A stretch of DNA of 64,000 bases from Dillenia suffruticosa (GCA_033439265.1 JAVTVX010000016.1:935001-999000), one strand, 5' to 3'. Shown: positions 49,167 to 61,217, numbered from the stretch's first letter. Numbers and translations: made by a program. The notes: generated from the sequence alone by a model not told the origin.

Positions 49167-50944
49167 TGTCACGCCCCAAACCGGGATCGTGAACAGCCGC
49201 CCGTTGCCCCTGAATGCCGGCTGTATTTTTACAGAAAATTGGGCAGAACCTCCCCATAAATCGGAGGTTTCCCATGTACAATTATACCTGTATAATCCAA
49301 ATCATCCTGTACAATACACAAATGGCCATCCCGGCCTCTCCAAAATCAACAAACACCACAGCCAACATTCAGAACAACGCAAGGCTATAAACAAACCTAG
49401 CCACAGACCTCTACTGTCATGCCCAACTAGAGCATGAGCAGCCGCTATACCGAGCGGACCTAAGTTTATACGATATATATCACATTTCCCAAGTAACGTT
49501 CAAGTACGTACAATCGCCTCAATGCAAATGAAATATGAGAGTTAAACTATACAGTCATCCCAAAATAAGTACATGGCCAACTACGGACCTCAATGTCAAG
49601 ACCTCGCAGGGTCAAAACTAAATTAGAAGTAAATCTTACCTTCAGAACAACAAATCCGCACTAGAGCCTGTAACGCCGCTCTATCACAATAAACCTGTCT
49701 GAGGAGAGAAAATAGAGGGGTGAGTATCATGGGAAGATACTCAGTGAGTGAGGGGGATAATATCCAGCATAAATAGCATAGGTGAACAATTGGAGTGTCA
49801 AATAACATCATTTGAAACAAAAATTTACATTTCGCGATAAAACATGATATGTTTAACAATTTGAAATTATTTAACCAATCACACGATAACAAGCATATAT
49901 GCATCCATTTAAAATCAGGTAATGTCAGAGCGAGCCAAAAATAGTCCCGGCAAAGGTCAACCGTGACCAAGGACAGGCGCGTCGGGGGTTTTTATTATGC
50001 ATAAACTTTAAAACGCTCTCTACCCCGACGTTGGCCATGAGCTCGCTGGGGCCAACTCATCAACGTGTATAGGACCCCGCCCGGTGCTAGACGGTGGCGT
50101 CACACACGTCCTCCCCCTACGTGGGTTCAACCGGCCGCGCCTATAGCCTTTAGAATAAATGACGTTTGCGGATACCTCCTGCAGAAGCGTATCCGGGCAA
50201 CCCGTGCCTCAACAAACGCCCTTCGTAGCTACGGAATATCATAATATCACAAGGGCACAACGTCCCATAGTATCACAAGGGCACAACGTCCCAGGGCACA
50301 ACGTCCCACAAGTAACATCACATCATCTCATAACTAGTGGGCATCCAACCCACATAGTTCATCAAAACATTTCAAATCTGTGTGCCAATACGTTTCATCG
50401 AATCATTTCAAACAGCATACCAATGCGACGGTAGAAAAGGAAATTTTAAAATTTCAAGTAATGGCACGATTATTGTTTCTTTTCAAACCATGGATGCATA
50501 GTCATTGTAAATATAATTCAAGACACTCCAAAAATCACAAAACAGATTTCCAAATTTAATATCACACGTCAACGAATGCATATCAAAGCATGTTTTATCG
50601 AAAATGCGACAGAAAATACGTTTTACTATTTTATGCAAGAGATTAGAGTCCCACTCACTTATCTAGGGAGGGTGGTCACTCCCTATTTTTCAACGACTCT
50701 CCAAAAGACAAACCTAATCAAATCGTCAAATTTAAAGCGATTTAAAACCCTAATAAGGGATTCTATCCATAAAATTTATTCATCTCTCACCTAGGGTTCC
50801 TCGGGTTTCAGACCTAGTTGTCGTTCGCCCGTTGGGTTGGTTTAAAACCTGTAATATTTCCCAAACTTCATATGTATTAGAAACCACTAAATTTCTAACA
50901 GCAAACCATAGAACTTCAATCAATACAGTCGTTACCTACAGTAC

Positions 50945-51500
50945 AGAGGATGCAGGTGAGCTCTCGAAGGGGGAAGCCGGTCACGGGCTCGCGGGCCGTC
51001 ACGGGCTCGCGGGCCGGTGGGCTGGCTGCTAGCGGGCTGGCCCGCTGGTGGCTCACGGGCTCTCAGCCCGGCTTGCTGGTCGCAGCGGGCTTCGCGGGAT
51101 GCAGTGGGCCGCGGCTGGACTGGGCCTTGGGCCGCTGGTGGGCTGGCCCGCTCACGGGCTAGGGCTCGCGCTGGGTCACGAGCTGGGTCGCGCGCTGGCA
51201 CGCGCTGGGTCGCGAGCTGGGTCGCGCGCTAGCACGGGCTGGCTCGCGCGCTGGCACGCGCTGGGCCGCGAGCTGGGTCGCGCGCTGGCACGGGCTGGCT
51301 CGCGTGCTGGCACGGGCTGGCTCGCGCTGGTTCGCGCTGGTTCGCGCGCTGGCTCGTGCTGGGTCGCGTGCTGGCTTGCGCGCTGGCTCGCGGGAGATCG
51401 CGTTGGCTCGAGCAGGGGTAGCACGCTGGCCCGCGCTGGGTGTCGTGCTGCTCGCGGGAGATCGCACAAGTGCGCACTGTGCAGGGGGTGAGGCGCTGCT
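50945..51500. repeat. GC-rich imperfect tandem array
   Basis: About 550 bp of units such as ctggctcgcgcgctggcacg, with 10-30 bp periodicity, extremely GC- and CpG-rich in an otherwise AT-rich window. It lies inside the probable LTR. Every reading frame is open in places because of low complexity, not because of coding. Confidence 0.8.
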
Positions 51501-51645
51501 CACTGGCTGACCGCGCGCTCGTGTGAGGAGGGAGGAGGCGCTGCAGCGGCGGGGATCGCGGGAGAAAGGTGGCGCAGTGGGCGGCGTGCGGTGGCGGGAG
51601 AGGGGCCGCGGCGGAGAAGAGAAAGAGAGAAAGAGGGAAAAGAGG

Positions 51646-51647
<2 letters not shown>

Positions 51648-51693
<46 letters not shown>

Positions 51694-51736
51694 ATTGGGG
51701 CTTTAAGCCCTAATTTAAAATTTTCTTTTCTTTTTT

Positions 51737-51768
<32 letters not shown>
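51648..51768. repeat. (GA)n run and poly-T tract
   Basis: (GA)n at about 51648-51691, then a short unique stretch, then a near-pure T tract at about 51731-51768 close to the end of the element. Confidence 0.85.
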
Positions 51769-51769
<1 letters not shown>

Positions 51770-51789
51770 TCTTCTGGTGTTACAACTTC

Positions 51790-52721
51790 ACTTCACCCAT
51801 TTGCCTTCTTCTGGACCTTTTCATTTTTATGCTATTTTGGGATCTCGTAATGATTTTAATGAGCTTTTCATGGACTTTCTTTAGTCTCCCTCACTACCCT
51901 GAATATCTGAGTTCTAACAAGCAATGAAACTGCAAAGCATAACCTTGTCTGGCTAACCTCATCTTCTTTTGGCCATTGCTTAGCATGTCCTGTTTTTTAT
52001 TATATTATCAAGGATATTCTTACCAAGCCATGTACACGTTCCTTTCAGAAGTCAATAGTTTTCTTCCTATCATTCCCTTTCAATTAGTTTGATGGAGACT
52101 TTGTATGATCTTTAATCTCTGCCACTATGAGTGTACATGAAGGGGGCGCACCATGCATAAATTAGTTTTGAATTACTTTTGGATTATGACCACTGTCAAG
52201 CTACGCTGTGTTCTGTTGGTTTGGCTTGAGTGGGATGTGCAGCTTCATTATTTTTGTTTGCCAATTACCTTGCAGGGCAAGGTCATATCAGTGGCAGGAC
52301 TTACATTGGGGAAAGCACATCAGGAAGACATGCCGCAATATGATCAAATCGAGTTGATCTTATAAGCCCCATATATGGTTGGAGGCCTTCATCCATATTT
52401 AATTTTATGAAGAGGTAAACAAGAATTGGACGAAGAGATTTTGGGTCCTGCAGTCTTTTGGTGGAGTTGTTGATATTCTGCACTTCAACTTCTGACTTGT
52501 CCACTTGCTGATATCCTGGCTTCAGGGTAGAACTGGAACTATCCCATCGAAATGTCGTCGCACAAGAACTTCCACCTGTGCTATGTAGTTCGAAATTCAT
52601 ATTATTTTGTTGAAATAATAGACTTTTCCAAATATCTTCATGTTTATTATGTTTTATTTTATTTCTTTTTTATTAAGAGAATCAAGATGTGATAAGGTTA
52701 AGGTTAGTTGCGTATGGGAAC
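51790..52721. repeat. Block V, copy 2, right part, and flank
   Basis: 51790-52200 continues the match to 26060-26420. On the minus strand 52600-52301 is open for 99 codons, but it resembles nothing I know and has no counterpart to compare. It is left as unassigned. Confidence 0.5.
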
Positions 52722-53686
52722 TGTCACGCCCCGAACCGGAATCGTGAATAGTCATCCGTTGCCTCTGGATGCCGACTGTATTTTTACAGAAAATCGGGCA
52801 GAACCTCTCCATAAATCGGAGGTTTCCCATGTACAATTTCCCCTGTATATCACATTCATCCTGTAAAATAAACAAATGGTCATCCCGACCTCTCTAAAAT
52901 CAACAAATACCACAGCCAACATCCAAAACAACGTAAGACTATAAAGTTTATAGCAGTTCTGGCCACAGACCTCTACTGTCATGCCCAACTAGAGCATGAA
53001 CAGCCGCCACACCGAGCGGACCTAAATTTTATATAATATACAATAATTTTTCAAAATAACATTCAAATACGTACAATCGCCTCAATGCAAATGAACTATG
53101 AGAGTTTCACAATTAAATATATATAAATTATACGGTCATCCCAAAATAAGTACATGGCCAACTACAGACCTAAATGTCAAGATCTCGCAGGGTCGAAATA
53201 AAATAAAGATTTCATATTTCTATTTGAAGTAAATCTCACCGTCGTGAATACCAAATCTGCTCTAGAACCTGTAACGTCGCTTTATCACAATAAACCTGTT
53301 TGAGGAGGGAAAAGAGAGGGTGAGTATCATGGGAAGATACCCAATGAGTGAGGGGGGTAATATCAAGTATAAATAGTATGGGTGAACCATTGGAGTGTCA
53401 AATAATATTATTCGAAACAAAAATTTACATTTTACAGCAAAATATGATATATTTAGCAATTTGAAATCATTTAATCAATCACATGATAACAAGTATGTAT
53501 ACATCCATTTAAAATCAAGTAATATCAGAGCGAGCCAAAAATAATCCTGGCAAAAGGCAACCGTGACTAAGAACAGGCGCATCGGGGGTTTTATTATGTA
53601 TAGACTTTAAAACGCTTTCTACCCCGACGTTGGCTATGAGTTTGCTGGGGCTAACTTATCATCGTGTAAAGGACCCCACCCGGTGC
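52722..53686. mobile_element. Partial second copy of the tgtcacgcccc LTR
   Basis: Matches 49167-50087 from the first base, with substitutions and small indels, up to the shared phrase acccggtgc. After that it joins unrelated sequence. The GC-rich array and the 3' half are missing. Confidence 0.75.
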
Positions 53687-53896
53687 CCAATCTCAAACTT
53701 GCACTCGTTCCTGTGGGTGAGGTTCTCTCGAAAGCAGTGGACGACAATGTGGTGGTTGATGCTTCTCAAACCAATTTGTACACTTCTAACCTAAAAGAAT
53801 TAATGAGAGTGCTCGACTATTTTGTCATGAGCAAACGTTCAGAACTTCATGTCAATAGTATGTTTCATTGCATATAACGAATAGAGTATTATCGGA
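53687..53896. other. Short coding-like fragment, unassigned
   Basis: The plus strand is open for about 64 codons to a stop near 53877 (contains VPVGEVLSKAVDD and ELMRVLDYF). I recognise no family. It could be a fragment of a captured gene or of another retroelement. Confidence 0.3.
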
Positions 53897-54160
53897 GAGA
53901 TACATCCCTAATTGATGGTATATTCATTTGAGAGAGTATGGGCCGTGCCTACCTGTCCCTGAGATACATCCCTTACTGAGGGCACATTCGTTTAGAACAA
54001 TGGACTATGCCTACCCCTTGGGGAGATGCATCCCTAATGATACCACATTTGGTTGATAGAGTTTGTCATACCTACCCGTCGGGAAGATACATCCTTTGTT
54101 GACGGCATGATTAATCAATAAAGTAGATCATGCCTACCCGTCGAGGAGATGCATCCCTCT
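53897..54160. repeat. 62-bp tandem repeat, about 4.2 copies
   Basis: Units start gagatacatccct at 53897, 53961, 54023, 54084 and 54146 (partial) and end tgcctacccgtcg. Lengths are 64, 62, 61 and 62 bp. The units have diverged, so the array is old. Confidence 0.85.
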
Positions 54161-54178
54161 TACACTATAATCATCGTT

Positions 54179-55455
54179 AAGCACACTCTTCTACTCAACT
54201 AATCTACACAACACACTAAAATCACATGTCCATTCACCCCACATATAGAGAGAGAGAGAGAGGGAACAAATTAATTGGTAGGTGCCCGTCTAACCGGAGA
54301 ATATTCCAAACAAAGAACAAAAAGGCTAGAGAATAAAAAATCCACCACAATAATATTTTTTTTCCCAAAACCGGACCAAGAAACCAACTATGGATTGTGC
54401 CAAGCTTACTAGCAAACACAGACAATAAAGAGTAGCAGAATAAATGTCAAGCAAAGCAAATGTTTAGAAACAAAAAAGACAAATACAAACGTTTACAACA
54501 GAGGAATGATCTCAGTACACCACAATCATCATCAAAGGAATATCTTCCATATACCCTGATCACCATTAAGCATACCATTCTACTCAACTAATCTGTATAA
54601 CATGTTAGAATCACATGTTCATTCATCCCACTTACAAAGAGAAAGAGAAAGAGAGAGAGAAAAAAAAAATCAACGAGCAGGTGCCCATCTAACTAGAGAA
54701 TATTCCAAACAAAGAACAAAAAAGTCACGATAATATTATTTTTTTTCCAAAACCAGACCAAGAAACCAGCTATGGCTTGTCCCAAGCTCACCAGGAAACA
54801 AAGACAACGAAGAGTAGCAGCACAAATGTCAAGCAAAGTAAACATTTAGAAGCAAAAAAAACAAATACAAATCTTTACAATAGAGGAATAGTCTCGATAC
54901 ACCACAATCATCATCAAAGGAATAGTTTTCATATACCATGATTACTATTAAGCACACCATTCTACTCAACTAATCTGTACAACATGCTAGAACTACATGT
55001 TCGTTCATTCCACTTACAAAGAGAGAGAGAATAAAATCAACAAACAGGAGCCTGTTTAAGAGGAGAACATTCCAAACAAAGAATGAAAAAAGCTAGAGAA
55101 CAAAAAATCCACAACCACAATTTTTTCTCCAAAACTAAACCAAGAAACCAATTACGGATTGTGCCATGCTCACCAGGAATCGCAACAATGGAAAGTAGCA
55201 AAACAAATGTCAAGCACAACAAATATTTAAAAACAAAAAAGACAAATACAAATCTTCATAATAGAGAAATTGTCTCAATATACCATAATCATCATTATTA
55301 GAGGAATGACCTCTATACACCATGATCATCATTAAGTACACCATTCTGCTCAACTAATCCGTATAATACATTGGAATCACATGTCCACTAACCCTACTCA
55401 CAAAGAGAGAGAGAAAGAGAGAAAGAGAGAAAAAAAATTAATGAGCAAGTACCTT
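54179..55455. repeat. ~385-bp tandem repeat, about 3.3 copies
   Basis: Units start aagca.accattctactcaac at 54179, 54568, 54950 and 55334 (partial), with lengths of 389, 382 and 384 bp. Each has a GA-rich run of variable length and an A-rich middle. The regular spacing suggests satellite-like amplification or an LTR sub-repeat. Confidence 0.85.
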
Positions 55456-55984
55456 TCAAATCCCAGATTTATGGTTAAGAGAGACCATCGTAGTTTTCTG
55501 ATCCAATTCACTCCAACTCACCAATGACACATCACATGTCGAGCTTACCGACCAATCCCTCCTACCTCATGAAGGATGACCAAAATCGAGGTGGTAAGGA
55601 ATCTTTCACTCTTATATCTACATAGTTAAAAAATTATTCAATATTATAATAAAAACTTTCAAAATAAATAAACTTAATTTATTAATAAACACTATAAATT
55701 TTAAATAAACTTCATTAAAGTAATATATTAAACTATCACGTCAACTAGATTTTTTAATATTTTTTAATTAAAAAGACCCTTGGCAATTAAACAATCAAAA
55801 TTTTGTCAATCCAAAAACTAAAATCCATGTGGTTTAGACATTGTCTGCGTACAACCCTAAAAGAGCCCAAAAGTACAAATAAAAATATAAAAAAAAATCT
55901 AAATTACGATGGATAATAAAGAGTTTATACAAGTATGATAGTGGTAATAAAATATGAAACAACTAAAAAAATTCCTAAGACTTC
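55456..55984. other. AT-rich intergenic
   Basis: No gene is seen. It separates the tandem arrays from unit D. Confidence 0.5.
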
Positions 55985-56340
55985 TAAAATTAGGTACTCT
56001 CTACACCCATCATCGCCACGAGGATGAGTGCAGTACTCTCAAACTCCATTCCTAAAAACCTATTGCCATGACGGTGTGATTTTGACTCCAATCTCTCTTC
56101 TTCCACTCATGTTTTGCCTTCCTTTGCTGGTGTAGGCATCTCCTCATGACCGTTTGTTCTGCATGTGGAAATTGACATTTGAGTCTCCTTCTTCTCATCC
56201 TTGCCTCTAACAATAATTGGTGCATGTGAAAATTTAACGCATACACAGATGTGTCAATTTTCTTATTCCTAGTGTGACGCCATCATTGTGCCTATGTGTA
56301 ATCAAGTTGGCTGATGTGCAAAAACTTGCTTATAAGTAAT
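55985..56340. repeat. H3 3' flank, copy 3, without H3
   Basis: Matches 3590-3960 and 37275-37640, including the ctctacacccatcatcg phrase. No H3 coding sequence precedes it here. Confidence 0.7.
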
Positions 56341-56620
56341 TCATCTGGTGCTTAGTTCTCCCTTTGGTAAAAACAAAGTCGATGGTGTTTTGAGTATAGA
56401 TATGGATCTTATATACCGGAAAAATTGTGTAATATATGAAAATGGTGATTTAGCAAATTGAGAAAAAAGAGTATAAGATCTCAAGGATATGAAACTAAAT
56501 TAATAGTTATTAAATCTTCACAATGATATATTTTATTTATATATGAATTTCAATAAACAAATTTATTATTATTATTATGATTAAAGTTTGTATGCATAGT
56601 TTATTTTTACTTCTTGATTT

Positions 56621-56655
<35 letters not shown>

Positions 56656-56831
56656 TTGTTTTATCTTCTATTTTTACTTTCAAATTTTATTTTTGTTTTT
56701 TTTCTCTCTCTTATATTAGTCCTCTCAAAATTTGAAATTTAGAGTCAGTTTGTTGTGTTGTTGCTTTTGGGATAAGTTCAATGTGTTCTAGTTTTAGGGT
56801 TGAATTAACTTATTGTAATTTTTCTCAATTT
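56341..56831. other. AT-rich spacer with (ATT)n
   Basis: A trinucleotide run (ATT)n lies at about 56622-56656. No gene is seen. Confidence 0.5.
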
Positions 56832-56955
56832 TCAAAGGACATTGAAACATGGGGCTCTGACCAGGGGTGAGAGATTGGAGGTTGGCGATAGATCCAGCTC
56901 CAGGTAATCTAAGCTTTGTACAAAGTCTTCTTATGGAGTTAATAGGCTTAGCATA
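56832..56955. repeat. Conserved block X, copy 4 of 4
   Basis: Same core as at 5121, with a few substitutions. It precedes the unit D pseudogenes. Confidence 0.6.
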
Positions 56956-57186
56956 TATTTTTGTTAACTAGATTTTATTTTTAGATACTAAATCAAGTAC
57001 TACCGATTCAATATTTATTAGGAATACATAAAAATCTCAATGTTTTTATTTTAGATTCAATTGTACATCAAGCCTTTCTACACATAGATAATGATTTCTT
57101 GGGCATGACCTACGAAATCCTCATTTCTTTGTGTACAATAATTGGATTAGATTTCAATAGTTTCTTTTACATTTTACTTTTCTAGG

Positions 57187-57590
57187 ATCATGCCTGAAGA
57201 AGAAGCCAGATTCTTGAGAGAAACTACAAAAGTTGGGCTGCCTTTGATCCTTCTTGCAAGCTTAATCCTGGGATTGGTCTGCTTCCTTGCGTTGATGAGA
57301 AAACTAACAGCCCAAAAGATGCAAAAATTTTGGAGATGATGGCTGTTAACCCAGATGGTAATGGAGGGCAAGTTCTAGTACTACTACTAACATAAAGTAT
57401 CTTGAAGCTGTACGGGATAATAATCTTATTTCTGATAGACCTGATCACTCACTCTCTACGCAAAGCAACCCGAATCAGAAGCCTTGGCTGTTGTTGTCAC
57501 TAATGCCTCTGCTACAATCACCACACCAGTTGTAAGTAATGTGGGACATCTCGACATCAAGCTACCACGCCTCAACAACATGGTGCAATA
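57187..57590 (+). pseudogene. Exon-like fragment of unknown gene
   Basis: The plus strand shows about 130 codons with protein-like composition in three pieces joined by two frameshifts: a first part with NYKSWAAFDPS and LPCVDEKTNSPKD, a middle with KYLEAVRDNNLISD, and an end with EALAVVVTNASATI. A different frame reads a 49-residue ORF with a hydrophobic stretch (57190-57339), which I take as a shadow. The family is not recognised. It has no counterpart in units A-C. Confidence 0.4.
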
Positions 57591-57853
57591 GCATAGGAGT
57601 GGTATTTTGGAACGGGGTTATTATTATTATTATTATTATTATTATCATTGTAAATTCTCATTTTATTTAGTATGACTAATCAAATATATTTCCTCTTCAA
57701 AACTTGTTAGGAGAGAACAATTCATGACATGTCTCACAAATTGATTTTCGACCCTTGGAGTAGCGTCCTAAGAATCTCCCTTATTATCAAGTTGTAATCA
57801 CCTTTTCTAATTAATAAATAAAAATTATTTTTGTCTTCAATCATGTGCTTGCT
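57591..57853. other. Spacer with (ATT)n
   Basis: (ATT)n at about 57618-57645. No gene is seen. Confidence 0.5.
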
Positions 57854-57868
57854 TTCATCTATTTTCTT

Positions 57869-58082
57869 TTTTTTTTTTTGGTATTATGTATTAGACATCG
57901 CCCGGTATCCGGGACTTTGCCCCAACTAATCCGAACCGACTGCTACTGACTCTTTTCGGAGGACGGATCTCCCAACGGGAAACCCTCTATACACACGAGG
58001 GCCTGATGCTCCCAACAGGATTCAAATTTCGGTCATGCTTAAAGTACTCAACCCCACATCCAGTTGACCTAATTCACGTTGG
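57869..58082 (-). mobile_element. tRNA-derived SINE
   Basis: On the minus strand a 214-bp unit has a box A-like taggtcaactgg near its 5' end, a box B-like atttgaatcc about 45 bp later, and a 3' oligo(A) tail (T-run at about 57869-57879). A perfect 15-bp target duplication ttcatctattttctt lies at 57854-57868 and 58083-58097. Together these define an RNA polymerase III-derived SINE moved by LINE-type target-primed insertion. The long intact duplication suggests a fairly recent event. Confidence 0.88.
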
Positions 58083-58269
58083 TTCATCTATTTTCTTGAT
58101 CAACGATACAATGCCCTCAAGTAAATCGTGTTACATTTAAAAGCACCGGATAACATAGTTGCTTCTACATTAATTGAGTCAACTAAAACCCTTGGATTGC
58201 GGTTTCCAAGTGCATGCTGCATGTGTTTAGCTTGTCAAAAGCTTGACCGGTGATACAAAGTAAACAGGT

Positions 58270-58450
58270 TTGTGACATTGTCAGGAGGTTTGACAAGAAG
58301 TAAAATGCATAAGTAGTCGTAAAATAGCCTCTATCTTAGCCTCTTGCAAGGACACTCTCATGGTGCACAAAAGAATTGAGTTTGCCTCCTCCCCAAATTT
58401 ATCATCTGCCTCTCTCAGATTGTTCTTTCAAGGGAAACTTGTCTTTCACA
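58270..58450 (-). pseudogene. RGA-like CNL fragment D0
   Basis: A short piece of the NB-ARC linker, with the same breakpoint phrase (gacattgtcagg.ggtttgacaag) as A1, B1 and D2. It breaks off at about 58450 beside sequence that leads to the D1 LRR end. Confidence 0.6.
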
Positions 58451-58619
58451 GATTGAATAAAACCACATTATAAAAACTAAAAAGAGATTAATGGTCAAAC
58501 CCAGTATTCAGATGGAAACTCTATGTTAGACGCACATGAAACCAAATAGCCCTTTTTATTTTATTTTATTTTTTGTTTGACTTTTTGACCATGTTGACAG
58601 AAGTCTCTTAAACACAAAG

Positions 58620-60263
58620 ATTAAATCAGTTGGTTTAAAAGTTGGGTTTGTTCAACAAACTAATCAAATCAAAAAATTTGGGCTTTGGATGGAGGGACTA
58701 ACCAAATTGAAATTGTTTGGTGGGCGTTGGGGATTCACAAAAGCCCTGCAAGAGTGATCTCTCTTGTCCTCTATTTCATTCTTCAAATCATCCCAATCGA
58801 GTATACCAAGATGGCTCAAGACAAGTAAGATTTTGTATCCATTCTGGCTGTGACACCATCTCGTTCCTCCAGCTGTAAGGGATTACTTGGGAATGGAACG
58901 GGAAGGTGAAGTTGAGGACAACGAAGAAGGCAAGGAAGAACAAAATGAAGCGCTTGCCAGCTACAGTAGCTTCCAGCTGACCCTCTCCATGTCCGTTCCG
59001 AGTTCCTCAACAAATAAATACGGTGGCATCAATAAGAGCAGCGGACAAAACGGATATTGTTAGAGTTTGCATCTGCTCCCTTCCTTCCCTATCCCTTCAA
59101 ATTCTGCATCCAACTAAGCTTGGCTTGTTCAAGTTGCAGGAAATATGCTTCTTCTTACAACTCGGTTCTCATTAAGGTGCCTTCAAATTTCCTATCTATT
59201 TTGGCAATTCTCAAAGATTAGAACAAGTGCGATGCAGAATCCCTAACCAGACACTCTCAACAAATGCTGTATGCCAGAAAATTTACAGAACATATGGTAA
59301 CTCCAACAAGAGTTACCAGAACAACAAAAGGAAGATGCAAGAAATAGGACTTGGGAAAGAAACCCAAAAAGAAAATGGCACACCTGCTTTATTCTTTGCA
59401 CCTCTGCTTCTTCGGTCAACTTGCAGAAGCAACTTGCTTAATTAAAGACCAGGACTCTTCTTCAGATAAACCCTTAAATTTGTAGAAGCTACTTGTCATC
59501 ATACTGCCCCTGCAACCATTTCAGGTGGTCCTCACTTCGGACATCATCCATAATAAGCGGATGTACCTTTCCATCTCCATTCTGCAGAAGAGGGTTTTGC
59601 AGTTCTTCCAGCTGAAGGCTTACAGGTTTCATATGAGTGATGGACTACAGTGAATTTTCAATAATGATCTTTACATCAAAGACGTCAGAGATGTGCAGCC
59701 ATATCTTGAGGTCAAAAAGCTTGTCGACCTTTTTGTCATTGTAAACAAGTTGAGCAAGCATGGTTTTTCCGAGCCCAGTAGTTCCAATAAGTGGAACTAC
59801 TGTGACACTGACATAAAAAGTAAAATTCAGTAAGAGTTGTACAATGGCCTCTTTGTCTTTGTCTCTTCGAATGACACTCTCGGGACGCACAAAAGAATGA
59901 GCTTGCCTCCACCCCAAATTTATCATCTGCCTCCCTTCAGATTGCTCTTTCAAGTGTAACTTGTCTTTCTCAGGAGCAACTACATTCAATCTCTGCAGTA
60001 TATCCTCAAATCTATGAGCAGTTTTATTACAATAAGCCAGCCATTTTGGAGAAGGGAAGAGAGCACTTACAAGATTTGAGTCTCCACAACAAGGCTTCAG
60101 AGGATATGTCATCCTTCAATTCATAGGCATCGTACAGAAGTTCTGTAAGCATTTCAAGCCAATCCTTGAGCTGAAGGTTCTCCTGCTGCATGAAGGAGCA
60201 CAGCTTTGACAGTGGAAAATATGCTGGAGATACTATGAAGATCATTTCTTCAGCATGACACAC
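58620..60263 (-). pseudogene. RGA-like CNL pseudogene D1
   Basis: Order on the minus strand: end of the coiled coil (60263-60027, LQLKDWLEMLTELLYDAYELKDD); NB-ARC start (60112-59645) with an intact P-loop GTTGLGKT; LRR remnants (about 59160-58650). The kinase-2 box reads DDV followed by Arg (CGA) instead of Trp. The middle of NB-ARC is deleted, and frameshifts separate the pieces. Because its P-loop is intact, D1 branches apart from A2, C and D3. Confidence 0.8.
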
Positions 60264-60635
60264 AAAATCCTTGTTTCTTAATGAAAAAAAATGTGTACAA
60301 TAATTGGATTAGATTTCAAAAGTTTCTTTTGCGTTTTACTTTTCTAGGAAGATCCAAATTAATTTTTTAGGGTGAAGAACACATTTCACTTATCCATTAT
60401 TTGCTCTGCTTTACTTTTTGATCTGCTTACTCTGTTATAACTTCTCATCTTTGATGACTTCGATTTGCTCACCAACTCATTGTTTGTTTATGTGCACCAG
60501 ATTGCTATGAACCGGATATGAAGATACTGAAAATTTTAAAAACTACACATCCAAGACATCCATGCTTGATGATTTTATGTACCATGAAAATCGACTGAGG
60601 ATCATGCATGAAGAAAATTTTATGCACTATGCGTA
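60264..60635. other. Spacer, related to 5225-5520
   Basis: Carries the aataattggattagatttc phrase and the region before A1 (catccaagacatccat). No gene is seen. Confidence 0.5.
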
Positions 60636-61217
60636 TGTGACATTGTCAGGTGGTTTGACAAGAAGTAGAATGCATTAAAAGTCATACACTAGCCTCTTTG
60701 ACTCAGTCTCTCCCAATGACAATCTCAGGGTGCACAAAAGAATGAGTTTGCCTCCTCTCCAAATTTATTATCTGCCTCTCTCAGATTGCTGTTTCAAGTG
60801 GAACTTGTCTTTCTCAGCTGCAACTACATCCAATATCTGCAGTGTTGCCTCAAGTCTATATGAGCAGTTTTATTACCATAAGGCAGCCACTTTGGACAAG
60901 AAGATAGCACTTACCAGATTTTAGTTTTGGCCGTGGGGCTTCAGTGGACAAGTCATCTATCAATTCATCGGGATCGCACAGATCTTCTTTAAGCTTTTCA
61001 AGCCAATCCTCGAACTGATGGTTCTTCTGCTGCATCAACGAGCACAGCTTTGACAGTGGAAAGTATGCTGGAGAGCCTTCGATGACCATTCTTGAAATGT
61101 GATATTAAATTAACCTCGTTGCGGGCATTCTCGGAGGGCAACTGAATTGCTTAATACACCAGATTTTAGTTTCCTCAATATGCCAGTTGCAATGCTTAAC
61201 AGAATTGCTTCAGCTAT
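60636..61217 (-). pseudogene. RGA-like CNL fragment D2
   Basis: A paralogue of A1 and B1: coiled coil, DDLSTEA and the linker, ending at the shared pre-P-loop breakpoint. The start codon position (61215-61217) reads ATA where A1 and B1 have ATG. The open piece 61089-60856 carries EDWLEKLKEDLCD. Broken and non-functional. Confidence 0.72.

Larger units (their letters stand above)
49167..51784. mobile_element. Probable 2.6-kb solo LTR
   Basis: It begins tgtcacgcccc and ends ggtgttaca, so it has TG...CA termini. It is flanked by acttc at 49162-49166 and 51785-51789. Comparison with the empty site in block V copy 1 (about 26045-26067) shows the pre-insertion sequence had one acttc-type unit fewer than the filled site, giving a 5-bp duplication as for LTR elements. 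No internal coding region or second LTR copy lies within, so a solo LTR is the best reading. A partial second copy is at 52722-53686. A 10-bp duplication (a Mutator-type element) is the alternative. Confidence 0.6.

Noticed and set aside
50932-51503. Several overlapping ORFs rich in Arg, Ala, Pro and Gly
   Set aside because: Low-complexity readings of a GC-rich tandem array, open on both strands at once. Not a protein gene.
49157-51794. Mutator-type element with a 10-bp duplication (acttcacttc)
   Set aside because: The empty site in block V copy 1 fits a 5-bp acttc duplication better, because the target itself is a run of acttc-like units. Kept as the alternative.
52301-52600. 99-codon minus-strand ORF
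   Set aside because: No recognisable motif, no conserved counterpart, and it lies in repeat-rich sequence.
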